From positions 1,240,001 to 1,304,000 of the forward strand of contig NZ_JASSUA010000001.1 of NCBI RefSeq assembly GCF_030227115.1: DNA of 64,000 nucleotides. Reading direction: 5' to 3'. A program made the translations under genes and the position numbers. Below are positions 10,219 through 20,062 of the stretch, one piece after another. The notes under the pieces are model-generated. The model was not told the DNA's origin. It worked only from the letters and a program-made list of their open reading frames with translations, and ran no database searches. How positions within the stretch are numbered: the first letter of the stretch is position 1; each line of letters opens with the position of its first letter. Source of the stretch: Marinobacter sp. SS13-12 (GTDB lineage: Bacteria; Pseudomonadota; Gammaproteobacteria; Pseudomonadales; Oleiphilaceae).

Positions 10219-12063
10219 TTGTCGCCGCTTTCTGCAGAGCAGGCCTCTGCTGCTTTTATCCAGCGGGGAGCGCTGACTGCCTCCCGGGCGGGTGTTTTCT
10301 GGCTGGAGTTCGATCCGGCCACCGGCAACAACCTGCTCACAAAGGTAAAAGGAGATGCCTCTCACCCGTTAACGGGCCCGGAGTTCGGTATTCGCAGCGA
10401 CGTTAATGGTTACGGTGGCGGAGCGTTATGTGCCGGGCCAGACGCCCTGTTTGCGGTGGCGGCGTCAGGGCAGCAGATCCACCGAATTGACCCGCGCACA
10501 GGGGCCTCCGATGCCTTGACCCGGGACCCGGCTGCCAGCTTCGGCGGACTGGTGTGGGATGACGGCCATGACCGTGTTCTGGCGGTAAGAGAAAGTACGG
10601 GACGCCAGCAACTGGTGGCAGTACAGGGCGACAACAAGGTTCTGCACTTACATGAGGGCGAGGATTTTTACAGCGCACCGGCGCTGTCCGCCAGTGGTAC
10701 GCGCATTGCCTGGGTATGCTGGTCGCTGCCGGACATGCCGTGGGTGAGTTCTGTTTTGTGGGCTGCGGATGTGGATGTCGATGGCACACTGGTCGGGGCT
10801 CGTTGCCTGCCGACACCCACAGGCGGCAGCGTCCAGCAGCCTGTGTTCGATGGCGAGGAGCTGCAGGTGCTGTCGGATCACGAAGGCTGGTGGCAGCCCT
10901 GGCAGGTGTCGCTCACCACAGGACAGCCCAGGTGGACCTGCCTCGAGGCGACAGCTGCGGACCACGCCAGCGCACCCTGGCAGTTGGGTGAGCGTCACCA
11001 CTGGCCGCTGGGGCAAGGAGGCTGGGCCCGGGTGCGCTATGTTTGCGGAAGCGGGGAGCTATGGCTGACGCTGTCTGCTGAGTCCCCACCCGTGCGGGTC
11101 GCCACAGGCTACGCCGACTTTCGCCAGCTGACGTCCTTCAACGGCGAACTTTATTGCATTGCCCGGTCAGCTTCCCGGCTTGATTCAGTATTGGCAGTGA
11201 ATCCTGAGACCGGCCATGTCCACACACTTGCCGGGGGCGAAACCCCGTTCGCTGATACGCCAATTGTCACGCCTGAAACCTTTCGGGTTCCCCCCTCGAC
11301 GAATGTGCGCGAAGAGGTCAGTGGATTCCTGTATCCACCGGTCGAGGGTGGGTCGGAGAACACGCCTCCACCATTGATCCTGATTGCCCATGGCGGCCCC
11401 ACATCGACGGCACGGCCGGTATTCAACCCTCAGGTCCAGTTCTGGTGCCATCATGGATTCGCGGTGGCCGAGGTCAATTACCGCGGCAGCGCGGGGTTCG
11501 GCCGTGATTTCCGTCTGGCATTGGCCGGCAACTGGGGTCAGGCAGACGTGGAGGATATGGAACGGGCGGCCGATCACCTGGTGGCCGGGGGCAGGGGGGA
11601 TGCCACCCGGCTGTTCATCCAGGGCCGCAGCTCCGGGGGATATACGGCCTTGATGGCCATGACTTGCAGTCAGCGCTTCCGGGCCGGTGCCAGCCTGTTC
11701 GGGGTCAGTGACCCCGCTCACCTGCGAGAGGTGACACACCGCTTCGAGTCGGGCTACCTGGACTGGTTGCTGGGACCACCGGACGATTTTCCCGGGCGCT
11801 GGCAGGCGCGCACACCGGTGCTTCAGGCCCACCGCATCCGCCGGCCGCTGATTTTTTTCCAGGGCGGGCAGGATCGGGTGGTGGTGCCGGAGCAGACCAG
11901 GGCAATGGTAAAAGTGCTGGAGCAGAACGGGCAGGCGGTTGAACTCTGGTGGTTTGACGACGAAGGGCACGGCTTCCGGCAGCGCCGCAACCAGATTGCG
12001 TTGCTGGAGAACCTGCTGGCGTTCTATCGGCGGTGTAGCCAAAAGTGCGATGATGGCGGATAG
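10219..12063 (+). CDS. pqqH: S9-family prolyl oligopeptidase-like hydrolase PqqH
   Basis: A 614-residue S9 serine peptidase with an N-terminal beta-propeller and a C-terminal alpha/beta hydrolase. The nucleophile is in GRSSGGYTAL, with likely Asp in GGQDRVVVPEQ and His in DDEGHGF. Position after pqqE matches the peptidase gene called pqqH in Pseudomonas, whose exact role in PQQ release is not settled. The start is uncertain: TTG at 10219 is used because no ATG or GTG lies at a suitable place; the frame is open a little further toward the pqqE stop. Confidence 0.85.
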   Translation: MSPLSAEQASAAFIQRGALTASRAGVFWLEFDPATGNNLLTKVKGDASHPLTGPEFGIRSDVNGYGGGALCAGPDALFAVAASGQQIHRIDPRTGASDALTRDPAASFGGLVWDDGHDRVLAVRESTGRQQLVAVQGDNKVLHLHEGEDFYSAPALSASGTRIAWVCWSLPDMPWVSSVLWAADVDVDGTLVGARCLPTPTGGSVQQPVFDGEELQVLSDHEGWWQPWQVSLTTGQPRWTCLEATAADHASAPWQLGERHHWPLGQGGWARVRYVCGSGELWLTLSAESPPVRVATGYADFRQLTSFNGELYCIARSASRLDSVLAVNPETGHVHTLAGGETPFADTPIVTPETFRVPPSTNVREEVSGFLYPPVEGGSENTPPPLILIAHGGPTSTARPVFNPQVQFWCHHGFAVAEVNYRGSAGFGRDFRLALAGNWGQADVEDMERAADHLVAGGRGDATRLFIQGRSSGGYTALMAMTCSQRFRAGASLFGVSDPAHLREVTHRFESGYLDWLLGPPDDFPGRWQARTPVLQAHRIRRPLIFFQGGQDRVVVPEQTRAMVKVLEQNGQAVELWWFDDEGHGFRQRRNQIALLENLLAFYRRCSQKCDDGG

Positions 12064-12121
12064 CAGTTCAGGTAAACTTGGACTTGATATAACAATAACA
12101 GCATCGCTGAAGAGAACGCCC

Positions 12122-13285
12122 ATGAGCTACGACATTTCCGCTCTGCGCAAGTTTGTTTCCCCCGAGATCGTCTTTGGTGCCGGCTCCCGCAAGGCCGTGG
12201 CCAACTTTGCCAGCAACTTTGGCGCCCGCCATGTGTTCCTGGTGTCGGATCCGGGGGTGGAAAAAGCCGGCTGGGTTGCGGAAATCGTGGATATTCTGGT
12301 GGCGGCGGGCATTCGCGTCACCGTGTTTACCGGCGTGTCGCCCAACCCCAAAGTGGATGAAGTCATGGCCGGCGCGGAGCGGTACCGCTCCAGCGAATGT
12401 GATGTGATCGTCGCCATTGGCGGTGGCAGCCCCATGGATTGCGCCAAGGGCATCGGCATAGTCAGTGCCCATGGCCGGAGCATCCTAGAGTTCGAGGGTG
12501 TCGATACCATCACCTCGCCGTCGCCACCGATGATTTTGATTCCCACCACGGCCGGTACCTCCGCCGATGTGTCCCAGTTTGCGATCATTTCCGATCCCAA
12601 CCGGCGCTTCAAGTTTTCCATCATCAGCAAGGCAGTGGTGCCGGATGTGGCGCTGATCGATCCTGAAGTAACGGAAACGATGGATGCCTACCTGACCGCC
12701 TGTACCGGTGTCGATGCCCTGGTGCATGCCATCGAGGCTTTCGTCTCCACTGGCAGCGGCCCGCTCACCGACACCAACGCACTGGAAGCAATCCGGCTGA
12801 TCAACCGTAATCTGGAGCCGCTGGTGCGCAACATCGCTGACGTGCATCTGCGGGAGCAGATCATGCTGGCGTCCATGCAGGCCGGGCTGGCGTTTTCCAA
12901 TGCCATTCTGGGCGCGGTCCATGCCATGTCCCACAGCCTGGGGGGCTTCCTCGATTTGCCCCACGGCCTTTGTAACGCGTTACTGTTGGAACACGTGGTG
13001 GCCTACAACTACACCTCTGCCGAGGACCGATTCAGGCGGGTGGCCGAGGCCATGGATATTGATACCCGCGGTATGTCGAAACCGGTGATCAAGCAGCGCC
13101 TGATGGAGCGGATTATCGCCCTCAAACGTGCGGTGGGGCTGGAAGCGAAGCTTGCCAAACTGGGCGTGACCACGTCTGATATTCCCTATCTGTCCGGATT
13201 TGCACTGCAGGACCCGTGCATTCTCACCAATCCCCGCAAGTCTTCCCGCCGGGATGTCGAAGTGGTGTATGAAGAAGCCCTCTGA
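12122..13285 (+). CDS. ercA: Iron-containing alcohol dehydrogenase ErcA
   Basis: A 387-residue group III iron-dependent alcohol dehydrogenase. Seen: the nucleotide-binding IGGGSPMDCAKGIG and PTTAGTSADVS, and metal-binding histidines in AVHAMSHSLGGFLDLPHG. In Pseudomonas ErcA has a regulatory role in ethanol oxidation together with the kinase ErcS, and the same ercA-ercS order follows pqqH here. The ATG at 12122 gives the family's normal length. The gene overlaps ercS by 17 bp. Confidence 0.92.
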   Translation: MSYDISALRKFVSPEIVFGAGSRKAVANFASNFGARHVFLVSDPGVEKAGWVAEIVDILVAAGIRVTVFTGVSPNPKVDEVMAGAERYRSSECDVIVAIGGGSPMDCAKGIGIVSAHGRSILEFEGVDTITSPSPPMILIPTTAGTSADVSQFAIISDPNRRFKFSIISKAVVPDVALIDPEVTETMDAYLTACTGVDALVHAIEAFVSTGSGPLTDTNALEAIRLINRNLEPLVRNIADVHLREQIMLASMQAGLAFSNAILGAVHAMSHSLGGFLDLPHGLCNALLLEHVVAYNYTSAEDRFRRVAEAMDIDTRGMSKPVIKQRLMERIIALKRAVGLEAKLAKLGVTTSDIPYLSGFALQDPCILTNPRKSSRRDVEVVYEEAL

Positions 13286-15020
13286 TTCCAGCGACGCCGA
13301 TTATGATATCGGTGACCTGCTTGGCCTTGGCAGCCAGTCGGTACGCAAGAACTATTACCCGGCGTTGCAGGCGCGAATAGACGAACTGGAAAAGGAGCGT
13401 AACCGCTACAAGTGGCTGTTTGAAAATGCCCTTCACGGTATCTTCCAGGCCAATCTCAGGGGCGGCTTTGTGGCCGCCAACCCTGCGATGGCCCGTATGT
13501 GCGGCTATGACAGTGTGGAAGACCTGATCACCCGGGTTATTCGCTTGCGAGAGCAATTGTTCTGCAGTTCCGGCGAATTCGACGCTATTCGCCAGGAGCT
13601 GCTGGACCACGGCAGCCTCAGTGCCCGGGAAACCCGGCTCAGGCGCGCAGACAATACGCCCGTGCAGGTTGCGATCACACTTTTGCGGCGGCCGGATCTT
13701 GGCCCGGAAGTGGTGGAAGCGTTTGTTGCAGATATCACCGAACGCCACCAGGCGCGGGAAAAGCTGCGCCAGCTCAATGTCGATCTGGAACGCCGGGTAG
13801 AGGAACGCACCGACGAGCTGCAGAATGCCAACGTGGTATTGCGCTACCAGATTGAGCAGCGGGAAAAAGTAGAGCAGGAGCTGGTTGTGGCGGTAGACGC
13901 GGCGCGGGAAGCCAATGAAAGCAAGGACAAGTATCTGGCGGCTGCCAGCCATGACCTGCTCCAGCCCCTCAATGCGGCCCGGCTGTTAGTGTCCGCCCTG
14001 ATGGACAGCAACCTGCCGGCGGACGAAAACCGCCTTGTGCACCGCGTACAGCGCTCGCTGGAAAGCGCAGAAGACCTGCTGGCGGATCTGCTGGATATCT
14101 CCAAGCTGGACCAGAAAGCCATGCAGCCGGACTATATCCGTACCGATATTGGTGAGCTGATGCGTGGACTGGCCGAGGAATTTGAGCCCTTGGCCGAAAA
14201 CGCGGAGCTGAATTTTCGTGTACGGCCGGTTGCAGGCAGCGTCCGCACCGATCCGCGAATGCTGACACGGATACTGAGAAACCTGCTGAGCAATGCTTTT
14301 CGCTACACCACCGAGGGCGGGATTCTGTTTGCGGCCCGCAAGCGTGGCCCCAACCTGGAAATCGGCGTGTGGGATACCGGTGTCGGTATCGAAAAGGGCA
14401 AGCTCGAGGATATTTTCAGGGAGTTTCACCAGATATTGCCCAAAGGGGGCGAGCGTCAGGGCGTTGGTCTGGGGCTGGCGATTGTTGACCGGATGGCGAG
14501 GGTGCTGGGTTGCGAAATCCGGGTGGATTCCAGCTATGGCAAGGGCTCCTGCTTCAGCATCCTGCTACCCCTGAGCGCCGTCATGGATGCGCCTGCCGGT
14601 AACCGGAACAAGGAGATGCCGGTACCCGTCACCTCGTCTTTTGAGGGGCTTCGCGTTCTGGTCATTGATAATGAAGAACCGGTGCAGGAAAGCATGCGGG
14701 CATTGCTGGAACGATGGGGTTGCCGGGTGGTGACCGCAGGAAGCGCGGCCGCAGCCATCGACCACTGCCAGGGCGCCGACATCATTCTTGCCGACTTCCA
14801 CCTGGATGACAATCGGACCGGATGCGAAGCGATCCATGCGGTGCGTCGTCACTTCGGTCGCGATATACCCGCTGCGGTCATTACCGCCGACCGCAGCGAT
14901 GATACGCGCCGGCTGATCAGTACCCAGTACCTGCCCATTCTCAACAAGCCGGTAAAACCCAACCGCCTGAGAGCCCTGGTAACCAGCCTTGCGACATCCC
15001 TGAACCCTGATCGGGAATGA
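13269..15020 (+). CDS. ercS: PAS-containing hybrid sensor histidine kinase ErcS
   Basis: A 583-residue soluble hybrid kinase. Order: short N-terminus, PAS domain (about 30-155, WLFENALHGIFQANLRGGF), coiled-coil linker, HisKA with the phospho-acceptor in AAASHDLLQPLNAAR, HATPase (NLLSNAFRYT, VWDTGVGI, GVGLGLAIVDRMA) and a C-terminal receiver (VLVIDNEEPV, likely phospho-Asp in ILADFHLDD, LNKPVKPNRLR). No membrane segments are seen, so the signal is probably cytoplasmic. The family is linked to control of the exa/pqq alcohol-oxidation genes. The ATG at 13269 lies inside the end of ercA, which suggests coupling. Confidence 0.9.
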   Translation: MKKPSDSSDADYDIGDLLGLGSQSVRKNYYPALQARIDELEKERNRYKWLFENALHGIFQANLRGGFVAANPAMARMCGYDSVEDLITRVIRLREQLFCSSGEFDAIRQELLDHGSLSARETRLRRADNTPVQVAITLLRRPDLGPEVVEAFVADITERHQAREKLRQLNVDLERRVEERTDELQNANVVLRYQIEQREKVEQELVVAVDAAREANESKDKYLAAASHDLLQPLNAARLLVSALMDSNLPADENRLVHRVQRSLESAEDLLADLLDISKLDQKAMQPDYIRTDIGELMRGLAEEFEPLAENAELNFRVRPVAGSVRTDPRMLTRILRNLLSNAFRYTTEGGILFAARKRGPNLEIGVWDTGVGIEKGKLEDIFREFHQILPKGGERQGVGLGLAIVDRMARVLGCEIRVDSSYGKGSCFSILLPLSAVMDAPAGNRNKEMPVPVTSSFEGLRVLVIDNEEPVQESMRALLERWGCRVVTAGSAAAAIDHCQGADIILADFHLDDNRTGCEAIHAVRRHFGRDIPAAVITADRSDDTRRLISTQYLPILNKPVKPNRLRALVTSLATSLNPDRE

Positions 15021-15068
15021 CGGTCTACACTCTATTCTGTCAACGATTGTTTTGTCAGGAGAGACGCT

Positions 15069-15353
15069 ATGGCCGTTCCCGAAAATGCCCTTACCAATCA
15101 CGAAGTGACTGTCTGCCTCTCTGGTGGTGCCATACTGGGGCCATTCAATGCCACCTGGTCCAGGGATGAGGGGGGCGACGTACGAGAGCTCGTGCGTGAA
15201 TACGATGGCTACCTGCAGGGGGAAAAGCAGCACCGGTTCAAGTTTCATCTGCACGATACCTACACCAACACGGTCCACACCCTGATTCTGAATTTTGATC
15301 AGGTTACCGGCATTTGCGACCATGTCAGGTTGAAGTCCCCACTCAACGAATGA
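15069..15353 (+). CDS. Conserved hypothetical protein, 94 aa
   Basis: A small soluble protein that I do not recognise. No signal peptide, membrane segment or cysteine pair is seen. It has a good ribosome site (CAGGAGAG) and sits alone between ercS and fumC with 48- and 27-bp gaps. The composition resembles the chromosome, so it looks like a genuine native gene. No function can be assigned. Confidence 0.75.
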   Translation: MAVPENALTNHEVTVCLSGGAILGPFNATWSRDEGGDVRELVREYDGYLQGEKQHRFKFHLHDTYTNTVHTLILNFDQVTGICDHVRLKSPLNE

Positions 15354-15380
15354 CCGAAGCTGGCTGATAAGGAGAATGTC

Positions 15381-16757
15381 ATGACCAATTTCAGGACGGA
15401 AAAGGACAGTCTGGGAGACGTCCATGTGCCCGAGAATGCTCTCTGGGGAGCCCAGACCCAGCGAGCCGTGGAGAATTTCCCGGTCAGTGGTCAGCCCATG
15501 CCGCCCGCCTTTATCGCTGCGGTTGTTCGCGTAAAACAGGCGGCCGCCGATGCCAATGCCAGCCTTGGGCTGCTGGACAACGAAGTGCGTGACGCCATCG
15601 TGGCGGCAGGAAATCGAATATTGGAGGGTGAGTGCGCCGACCAGTTTCCCGTTGACCGCTACCAGACCGGCTCTGGTACCAGCACCAACATGAATGTGAA
15701 CGAGGTGATCGCTGCCCTGGCTGCACAGGAAGGTGTCGAGATTCATCCCAACGATCACGTCAACATGAGCCAGAGTTCCAACGATGTGATTCCAACGGCG
15801 ATTCATGTCAGTGCCGTCACCGGGGTTCACGAACGTCTGATACCGGCACTAACGCACCTTTGCGGCGTTATTTACGAGCGCGAGGCGTTGTTTTCAGAGC
15901 AGGTCAAAACCGGCCGTACCCATCTGATGGATGCCATGCCTGTTACTCTGGGCCAGGAGTTGCGAACCTGGCGGGAGCAGTTGCTGGCCGCAGAAAAGCG
16001 GCTGGCCGCTGCCGCCGACGATTTGCTCCAGGTGCCTCAGGGCGGAACCGCGGTGGGTACCGGCGTGAATGCCCTGCATGAGTTCCCGGAACAGTTCGTC
16101 AAATTTCTGAAATCCAATACCAGCTATCATTTCCACTCGCTGGAGCACAAGTTTGTCGGGCAAAGTGCCATTGATGCGCCGGTTGCGCTGTCGTCACAGC
16201 TCCGGGGCCTGGCCATTGTGCTCACCAAAATCGCCAATGACCTGCGCTGGATGAACAGTGGTCCCATTCATGGTCTGGCAGAAATCAGCCTGCCGGCATT
16301 ACAGCCGGGCAGCAGCATCATGCCGGGCAAGGTGAACCCGGTGATACCGGAGTCGGTGGCCATGGTGGGTGCACAGGTCATGGGCCTGGACAGCAGCATT
16401 GCCATTGCCGGCCAGTCAGGCAACTTCCAGCTGAACGTGATGCTGCCACTGGTAGGCGCCAACCTGCTGGACATGATCGAACTGCTGAGTAATGCGTCCA
16501 CCATCCTCGGCGATAAGGCTATTCGCGATTTCACCGTGAATTCCGATCACCTGAACGCAGCGGTGGGCAAGAACCCGGTGCTGGTCACGGCGCTGAATCC
16601 CGAGATCGGTTACAGCCTGGCTTCTGATATTGCCAAGGAAGCCTACCAGAGTGGAAGGCCGGTGATTGACGTTGCGGAAGAGCGCAGCGGTCTTGACCGG
16701 GACAGACTCGAGGAATTGATGGATCCCCTGAAACTGACCAAAGGCGGCGTGTCCTGA
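15381..16757 (+). CDS. fumC: Class II fumarate hydratase FumC
   Basis: A 458-residue fumarase catalysing fumarate to L-malate in the TCA cycle, oxygen-stable and iron-free. The superfamily signature GSSIMPGKVNPV is present, along with TGSGTSTNMNVNEV and the catalytic loop region SQSSNDVIPTA. AAGGAGAATGTC precedes the ATG. The start fits the family N-terminus (MTNFRTEKDSLGDVHVP). Malate:quinone oxidoreductase, the next TCA step, is encoded 4.5 kb downstream. Confidence 0.97.
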   Translation: MTNFRTEKDSLGDVHVPENALWGAQTQRAVENFPVSGQPMPPAFIAAVVRVKQAAADANASLGLLDNEVRDAIVAAGNRILEGECADQFPVDRYQTGSGTSTNMNVNEVIAALAAQEGVEIHPNDHVNMSQSSNDVIPTAIHVSAVTGVHERLIPALTHLCGVIYEREALFSEQVKTGRTHLMDAMPVTLGQELRTWREQLLAAEKRLAAAADDLLQVPQGGTAVGTGVNALHEFPEQFVKFLKSNTSYHFHSLEHKFVGQSAIDAPVALSSQLRGLAIVLTKIANDLRWMNSGPIHGLAEISLPALQPGSSIMPGKVNPVIPESVAMVGAQVMGLDSSIAIAGQSGNFQLNVMLPLVGANLLDMIELLSNASTILGDKAIRDFTVNSDHLNAAVGKNPVLVTALNPEIGYSLASDIAKEAYQSGRPVIDVAEERSGLDRDRLEELMDPLKLTKGGVS

Positions 16758-16801
16758 AAACAAGACGTTCACTGGGCGACATCTGACGGAGGCTGGGCCG
16801 C

Positions 16802-17284
16802 TTGCTGTTATCTCTCGAGCTCTTCGTGATGCTGGTGCTGGCAAATGGGGCGCCAGTGGTTACGGCCCGGGTGTTCGGCCGGCGCTGGTCCGCCCCCGTT
16901 GATGGCGGCAGACTGTGGCGGGATGGGCGACCGCTGCTGGGGAACAGTAAAACCTGGCGAGGTGTGGTGTCCGGCACGCTCGCCTGTGGCCTGTTTGCGC
17001 TGATAATCGGTATGGGGTTGCTGTTTGGCCTGGTCTTCGGATTGCTGGGGCTGATCGGGGACATGATCAGCAGCTTCATCAAGCGCCGTGCCGGCCTGGA
17101 CTCCAGTGCCCGGGCCTTGGGGCTGGACCAGATACCCGAAGCACTGTTGCCGATGATCCTGGCATGGTATTGGCTGGGCCTGAACGGGCTTGTGGTGGCG
17201 GGTGTTGTGGTGCTTTTTACCATCTCCAATATCGTGCTGTCACCACTGCTGTTCCGGCTGGGCATACGTCACCAGCCCCACTGA
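16802..17284 (+). CDS. CDP-archaeol synthase-like (CarS/DUF46) membrane protein
   Basis: A 160-residue hydrophobic protein with about four membrane segments and the GNSKTWRG motif of the CarS/DUF46 group, which is related to CDP-diglyceride synthases. Bacterial members are common, but their lipid substrate is not established, so I make no firm functional claim. The start is a TTG at 16802 preceded by a weak site (GGAGGCTGGGCCGC). It converges with the metallophosphoesterase, 10 bp from its stop. Confidence 0.75.
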   Translation: MLLSLELFVMLVLANGAPVVTARVFGRRWSAPVDGGRLWRDGRPLLGNSKTWRGVVSGTLACGLFALIIGMGLLFGLVFGLLGLIGDMISSFIKRRAGLDSSARALGLDQIPEALLPMILAWYWLGLNGLVVAGVVVLFTISNIVLSPLLFRLGIRHQPH

Positions 17285-17294
17285 CCGGCTCAGG

Positions 17295-18269
17295 CTAGCC
17301 CGGCCCGCCGGTCAGCGTATGCAACGTCACCTCGGGCGGGCAGTTCAGGCGCACATTGACCACCGAGGTGCCGGTTCCCGGAGAGGTATACCCCTGCATG
17401 CCGTTGCGGCGCCAGTACCCTCGACCCAGTTCCCGTGGGCAGTCGGAATCCAGGGTGACCGGAAACCCGCCAGGCAGGCAGATCTGGCCACCATGGGTAT
17501 GGCCGCAGAGGAAAACGTCGTAGCCGGCATGGGCGGCTTCCCGCCAGATTTCCGGGGTGTGGCTGAGCAACAGGCTGATGCCGCCTGCCGGAATTTCGTC
17601 ACCGGCCTTGTGAAGATTGTGAACCTTGTAGAAATGGGCATCATCCACGCCTGCCAGGTAGAGTTTCTCATCGCCTCTCTGCAGCACGGCATGCTCGTTC
17701 ATCAACAGGTGGTACCCCATGTCTTCAAGGCCGGGCACCATGCGCACACTGTCGTGATTGCCCAAAACCGCATAGGCCTTGCCCCGAATGGCGCCCCGTA
17801 GCTTTGCCATGCCCGCCATGGCATCTTCAATTGGCCCCCAGGTCAGGCGACGGTAGTCGCCGGTCAGTACGCACAGGTCGTATTCGAGTGGCTGGATCCG
17901 GTTGATAACCGCCTGCAGGTTGGCTTCGTCCATATCCACATGGAGGTCGGTCAGTTGCAGGATACGGTAACCTTCAAAAGCGGCCGGAAGGCCGTTGATG
18001 TGGAAGCTGTTATGGACCGTGTCCAGCCGGCGGCTGTTGGCCTGTCCCCGCCGGAACAGCCCCGCCAGTTTCAGGCAGGTGCTGATAAATCGCGGCGCGG
18101 AGGTGATATTCTCGAGGTGGAACGAGTGCCGGTCCGGCCCGAACACCTTTGACTCTGCTTCCTGTTCAATGCCAAGGCGTTGTCGCGCATGGACCGGGCC
18201 AAGCCGGAGGCTGAGACGATACTCCAGCAGTTCATCCTGATTTTCTGGTGTATGGGCCCGGGCAGTCAT
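17295..18269 (-). CDS. Metallophosphoesterase (calcineurin-like)
   Basis: A 324-residue calcineurin-like phosphoesterase. The dimetal motifs appear in order: TDLHVD, GDYRR, GNHD, LLLSHTPE and CGHTHGGQI. The group includes YaeI-type phosphodiesterases associated with membrane lipids. No obvious signal peptide or membrane anchor is seen; the first 70 residues are polar and not conserved in motif terms. It is convergent with the CarS-like gene. The substrate is unknown. Confidence 0.85.
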   Translation of the reverse strand: MTARAHTPENQDELLEYRLSLRLGPVHARQRLGIEQEAESKVFGPDRHSFHLENITSAPRFISTCLKLAGLFRRGQANSRRLDTVHNSFHINGLPAAFEGYRILQLTDLHVDMDEANLQAVINRIQPLEYDLCVLTGDYRRLTWGPIEDAMAGMAKLRGAIRGKAYAVLGNHDSVRMVPGLEDMGYHLLMNEHAVLQRGDEKLYLAGVDDAHFYKVHNLHKAGDEIPAGGISLLLSHTPEIWREAAHAGYDVFLCGHTHGGQICLPGGFPVTLDSDCPRELGRGYWRRNGMQGYTSPGTGTSVVNVRLNCPPEVTLHTLTGGPG

Positions 18270-18414
18270 TGCTGATCCTGTTGGTTGTTGTAAACGTTTC
18301 CTGTCACGATCCGGTCAACACGCCCCTTCATTATGGTTGGGTCTGGGAGTGATGCAACAGGGAAGTCATAATGTTCATCCTTCTTACCTAACGTTGTCAC
18401 AGACAGAGAGTTCC

Positions 18415-18838
18415 ATGTTCAGAGATGCCCGCTCAAAGGATGCCCATGGCGGGGCGTTACCTGCCTGGCACATATTCCTGCTGTTTCTGCGGCTTGGCCT
18501 GACATCGTTCGGCGGCCCCACAGCCCACCTGGGGTTCTTTCACCAGGAATTCGTAAACCGCCGGCGGTGGTTGTCAGATTCCGCCTATGGTGAGGTTGTT
18601 GCCCAGGCGGTGTGGCAGATGGGCCGCAACCTGTGCCCGGGCAGCGCTCGCAGGTGTGAATGCAGGTGTTGTCGGACTGTTGCTGGCGGCCCTTTATGAT
18701 CCGGTCTGGACTTCTGCCGTAGATAGTTCTGGTGCAATCGCCTTTGTGTTGCTTGCCTGGGTAAGCCTGGCTATATGGCGGGTACCGGTGTGGATTCTGG
18801 CACCCGGAAGTGCTCTGGCAGGGTTGCTGTTTTTCTGA
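18415..18838 (+). pseudogene. chrA: Chromate transporter ChrA remnant
   Basis: The first ~65 codons match the start of ChrA (FLLFLRLGLTSFGGPTAHLG, then FFHQEFVNRRRWLSDSAYGE). Downstream in another frame, about 18637-18838, is the typical ChrA end (GVNAGVVGLLLAALYDPVWTSA ... VPVWILAPG). The roughly 300 residues between are missing and the frames do not join, so this is an internal deletion plus frameshift. It cannot encode a working chromate transporter. Confidence 0.85.
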
Positions 18839-18933
18839 TCGGCACTGCAGGGGTGGCTAAACCGGGTCAGTAAGGCCACACTTGGACTGAATGTAAGTGC
18901 ACAAACGGTAATGACTCAGAGGCACAAGCTGAT

Positions 18934-19581
18934 ATGTCGACATCCTGCAATATTCCCGGCCTGAACGTACCGAAAAGCCGCTTCCCGGACCCCGAACACG
19001 ATTTGCCCGCCGGGGACTCCAGCGAGCAACACGTCGTGCTTGGCGGGGGCTGTTTCTGGTGTGTGGAGGCGGTTTTCCTGGCGGTAAATGGTGTTACCGG
19101 CGTTGAGTCTGGCTATGCTGGCGGCAGTGCGGATACCGCGAACTACGAAGCAGTATGCAGCGGCCAGACCGGGCACGCTGAAGTGGTTGATGTGCGATAC
19201 GACCCGCAAACCGTCAGCTTTGGGGAGATCCTCAAAGTATTTTTGTCTGTGGCTCACGATCCCACTCAGCTCAATCGGCAGGGTAATGACCGCGGCACCC
19301 AGTACCGTTCCGCGATTTTCTACGAGACCGAGGACCAGAAACGGGTGGCTGAGGATTACATCCGTCAGCTGAATGCCGCTGGCATCTACGATGATCCGGT
19401 CGTAACCAGCCTGGAGCCACTGGAAGCATTCTATCCTGCAGAGGAATACCACCAGAACTTTGCGGCCCGAAATCCCTATCAGCCATACATCATGGCTGTT
19501 GCAGCACCAAAGATGGAAAAGCTTGTGGACACATTTGGTGATCGGCTGAAACCCGGTTATACCGGCAACGATATTGCCTGA
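18934..19581 (+). CDS. msrA: Peptide methionine (S)-S-oxide reductase MsrA
   Basis: A 215-residue MsrA that reduces the S epimer of methionine sulfoxide in proteins. The catalytic Cys is in GGCFWCVEA near residue 40, followed by [12 protein letters not shown]. The region [11 protein letters not shown] and the YHQNF block near the C-terminus are typical. msrB follows after 10 bp, so the pair repairs both epimers from one transcript. No signal peptide is evident. Confidence 0.96.
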   Translation: MSTSCNIPGLNVPKSRFPDPEHDLPAGDSSEQHVVLGGGCFWCVEAVFLAVNGVTGVESGYAGGSADTANYEAVCSGQTGHAEVVDVRYDPQTVSFGEILKVFLSVAHDPTQLNRQGNDRGTQYRSAIFYETEDQKRVAEDYIRQLNAAGIYDDPVVTSLEPLEAFYPAEEYHQNFAARNPYQPYIMAVAAPKMEKLVDTFGDRLKPGYTGNDIA

Positions 19582-19591
19582 GGAGGTTGCT

Positions 19592-20020
19592 ATGAGCGTT
19601 TCTGCTGCAGGTTACGACCTGACACCGCTGACACCGGAACAGGTTAATGAGAAGGCCGCGGGCCTGTCCGAAGAAGAGCGCCGGGTGTTGCTGGACCACG
19701 GCACAGAAAGGCCCTTTTGTGGCACATTGCTGGATAACAAGAACCCGGGCGTCTATTACTGCCGGCTGTGCGAGCTGCCTCTGTTCAGCTCGGATTCCAA
19801 GTTTGATTCGGGCACTGGCTGGCCCAGCTTCTTCCAGCCCTTCGACACCGATCACATACGTTACCTTGAAGACAGCAGCATGGGCATGACCCGCACGGAA
19901 ATCCGCTGCCCGCGTTGCGACAGTCATCTGGGGCACGTGTTTCCCGATGGCCCACCGCCCACCGGGCAGCGTTACTGCCTGAACTCGGTGGCGATGGTGT
20001 TTCGGGAAAATCAGGACTAG
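19592..20020 (+). CDS. msrB: Peptide methionine (R)-S-oxide reductase MsrB
   Basis: A 142-residue MsrB for the R epimer of methionine sulfoxide. Zinc cysteines appear as CRLC and CPRC, with [15 protein letters not shown] and the catalytic Cys in RYCLNSVAM. The ATG at 19592 sits after a strong AGGAGG. It forms an operon with msrA. Confidence 0.96.
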   Translation: MSVSAAGYDLTPLTPEQVNEKAAGLSEEERRVLLDHGTERPFCGTLLDNKNPGVYYCRLCELPLFSSDSKFDSGTGWPSFFQPFDTDHIRYLEDSSMGMTRTEIRCPRCDSHLGHVFPDGPPPTGQRYCLNSVAMVFRENQD

Positions 20021-20062
20021 CGTCCCGGTGGCAGGCCGGATTTAACTCTGGCTTGCCATCAG

